From: DASVEE01 sp036399695
GTDB lineage: Bacteria; Acidobacteriota; Thermoanaerobaculia; Gp7-AA8
Direction: 5' to 3'
Assembly: GCA_036399695.1 (NCBI GenBank)
Contig: DASWMP010000031.1
Coordinates: 1-8,116, forward strand
DNA: 8,116 bases
A program made the position numbers and the translations under genes. Within the stretch, counting starts at the first letter, position 1. The number at the start of each line of letters is the position of its first letter. Below are positions 7,600 to 8,116 of this stretch, piece by piece. Under the pieces are notes generated by a model. It worked only from the letters and a program-made list of their open reading frames with translations. It made no database searches and had not been told where the DNA came from.

Positions 7600-8116
7600 A
7601 TGTACGTCCGAACGGCGACCCTCGTTTTGCTGCTCCTCCTCAGCGCGGCGGTCACGCTCGCCGATTGCGTTCCGCCCCAGACGCCACCCAACACCACCCT
7701 CTCGTTGGGTCCGATCAACGGTGAGAGGACGCAGGATCTGCTCGTCACCCGTGGAGGCGATCCGGTCTACGGGTGGACCCTGCGATTTCGCGGCGACACG
7801 AGAAATTGGTTTCCCTGGTACGACCTCTCCAATCCTCATAAGGAAGAATTCGACGTCTCCTGCATGACCGAGGCGGAGATGGCTACGCTCGAGGTGAGCG
7901 GCTGCGAGCGAGGCGACGACGAGATCTCGGTTGGTCCGTACGATTTCACTCCCACGCTCGCGGTGAAAGAGCTCGAATATAAATCGAACGCCGTGCGCGC
8001 CTCGCTCGAGTACTACGCGCCGTTCAGCAAGTACCAACACGTCCGCGTGGAGTCGTTCAACATGGGGGACGCGACCCCCTCCGAGGTCCAGGAGGGCGAC
8101 TCGTTTACGTGGTACC
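7600..8116 (+). CDS. Secreted protein of unknown function, 3' end outside the window
   Basis: An open frame with no stop runs from the ATG at 7600 to the window edge, giving 172 visible residues. The start is supported by AAAGGGGA five bases upstream and by a clear Sec signal peptide: Arg4, a Leu/Val core at about 8-20, and a likely cleavage after Ala21 (TLA|DC). Cys23 is near the mature N-terminus, but Asp at the preceding position makes a lipobox unlikely. The mature part is polar and acidic with many aromatic residues (for example WFPWYDL at about 74-80). Cys88 and Cys102 could form a disulfide. I recognise no domain. A beta-rich exported protein is plausible. Codons such as AGA, AAT, TAT and AAA are more frequent than in the upstream genes, which hints at a lineage-specific or acquired gene. 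Confidence 0.75.
   Translation, partial: MYVRTATLVLLLLLSAAVTLADCVPPQTPPNTTLSLGPINGERTQDLLVTRGGDPVYGWTLRFRGDTRNWFPWYDLSNPHKEEFDVSCMTEAEMATLEVSGCERGDDEISVGPYDFTPTLAVKELEYKSNAVRASLEYYAPFSKYQHVRVESFNMGDATPSEVQEGDSFTWY

Overview
The window looks like chromosomal DNA from a GC-rich, Gram-negative-type bacterium. Several products are built for export: a periplasm-facing rhodanese with a membrane anchor, a signal-peptide M16 metalloprotease and a secreted protein cut off by the window end. High GC, C/G-ending codons, a PreP-like secreted M16C peptidase, a MauE/DoxX protein with a DCGCF motif, and gaps filled by short tandem-repeat palindromes together suggest an uncultured Acidobacteriota-type lineage. 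That assignment is an inference of moderate to low confidence, because no rRNA or marker gene is present.

Layout, all genes on the + strand. 1-24: tail of a CCGCCAA/CTGCCAA-type repeat. 78-2180: glgX, a complete glycogen debranching enzyme with a GTG start and a good ribosome binding site. 2187-2391: a large heptamer repeat (TTGGCRG units, then four inverted CTGCCAA units) that can fold into a long hairpin. 2425-3219 and 3216-3689: a two-gene operon with a 4-base overlap, coding for a membrane-anchored periplasmic rhodanese and a four-helix MauE/DoxX-type protein. 3710-3748: a REP-like palindrome with two mutually exclusive folds. 3821-7330: a 1169-residue exported M16C zinc metalloprotease. 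7330-7460: a second tandem-repeat palindrome built from a different, nine-base unit. 7600 to the window end: the 5' part of a gene for an unrecognised secreted protein.

Functionally the window is a set of small units rather than one pathway. GlgX acts on glycogen in the cytoplasm. The rhodanese and MauE-like proteins are translationally coupled and predicted to place cysteine sites on the same periplasmic face, which suggests joint thiol, sulfur or disulfide chemistry. The M16C protease probably degrades peptides outside the cytoplasm.

The least ordinary part is the intergenic DNA. Each of the three gaps between transcription units carries a different palindromic element that starts 0 to 20 bases after a stop codon. 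Two are tandem short repeats followed by inverted copies of the same unit. Two genes, the rhodanese and M16C genes, lack a ribosome binding site and have a -10-like hexamer (CACAAT or TACAAT) exactly six bases before the ATG, which fits leaderless transcripts.
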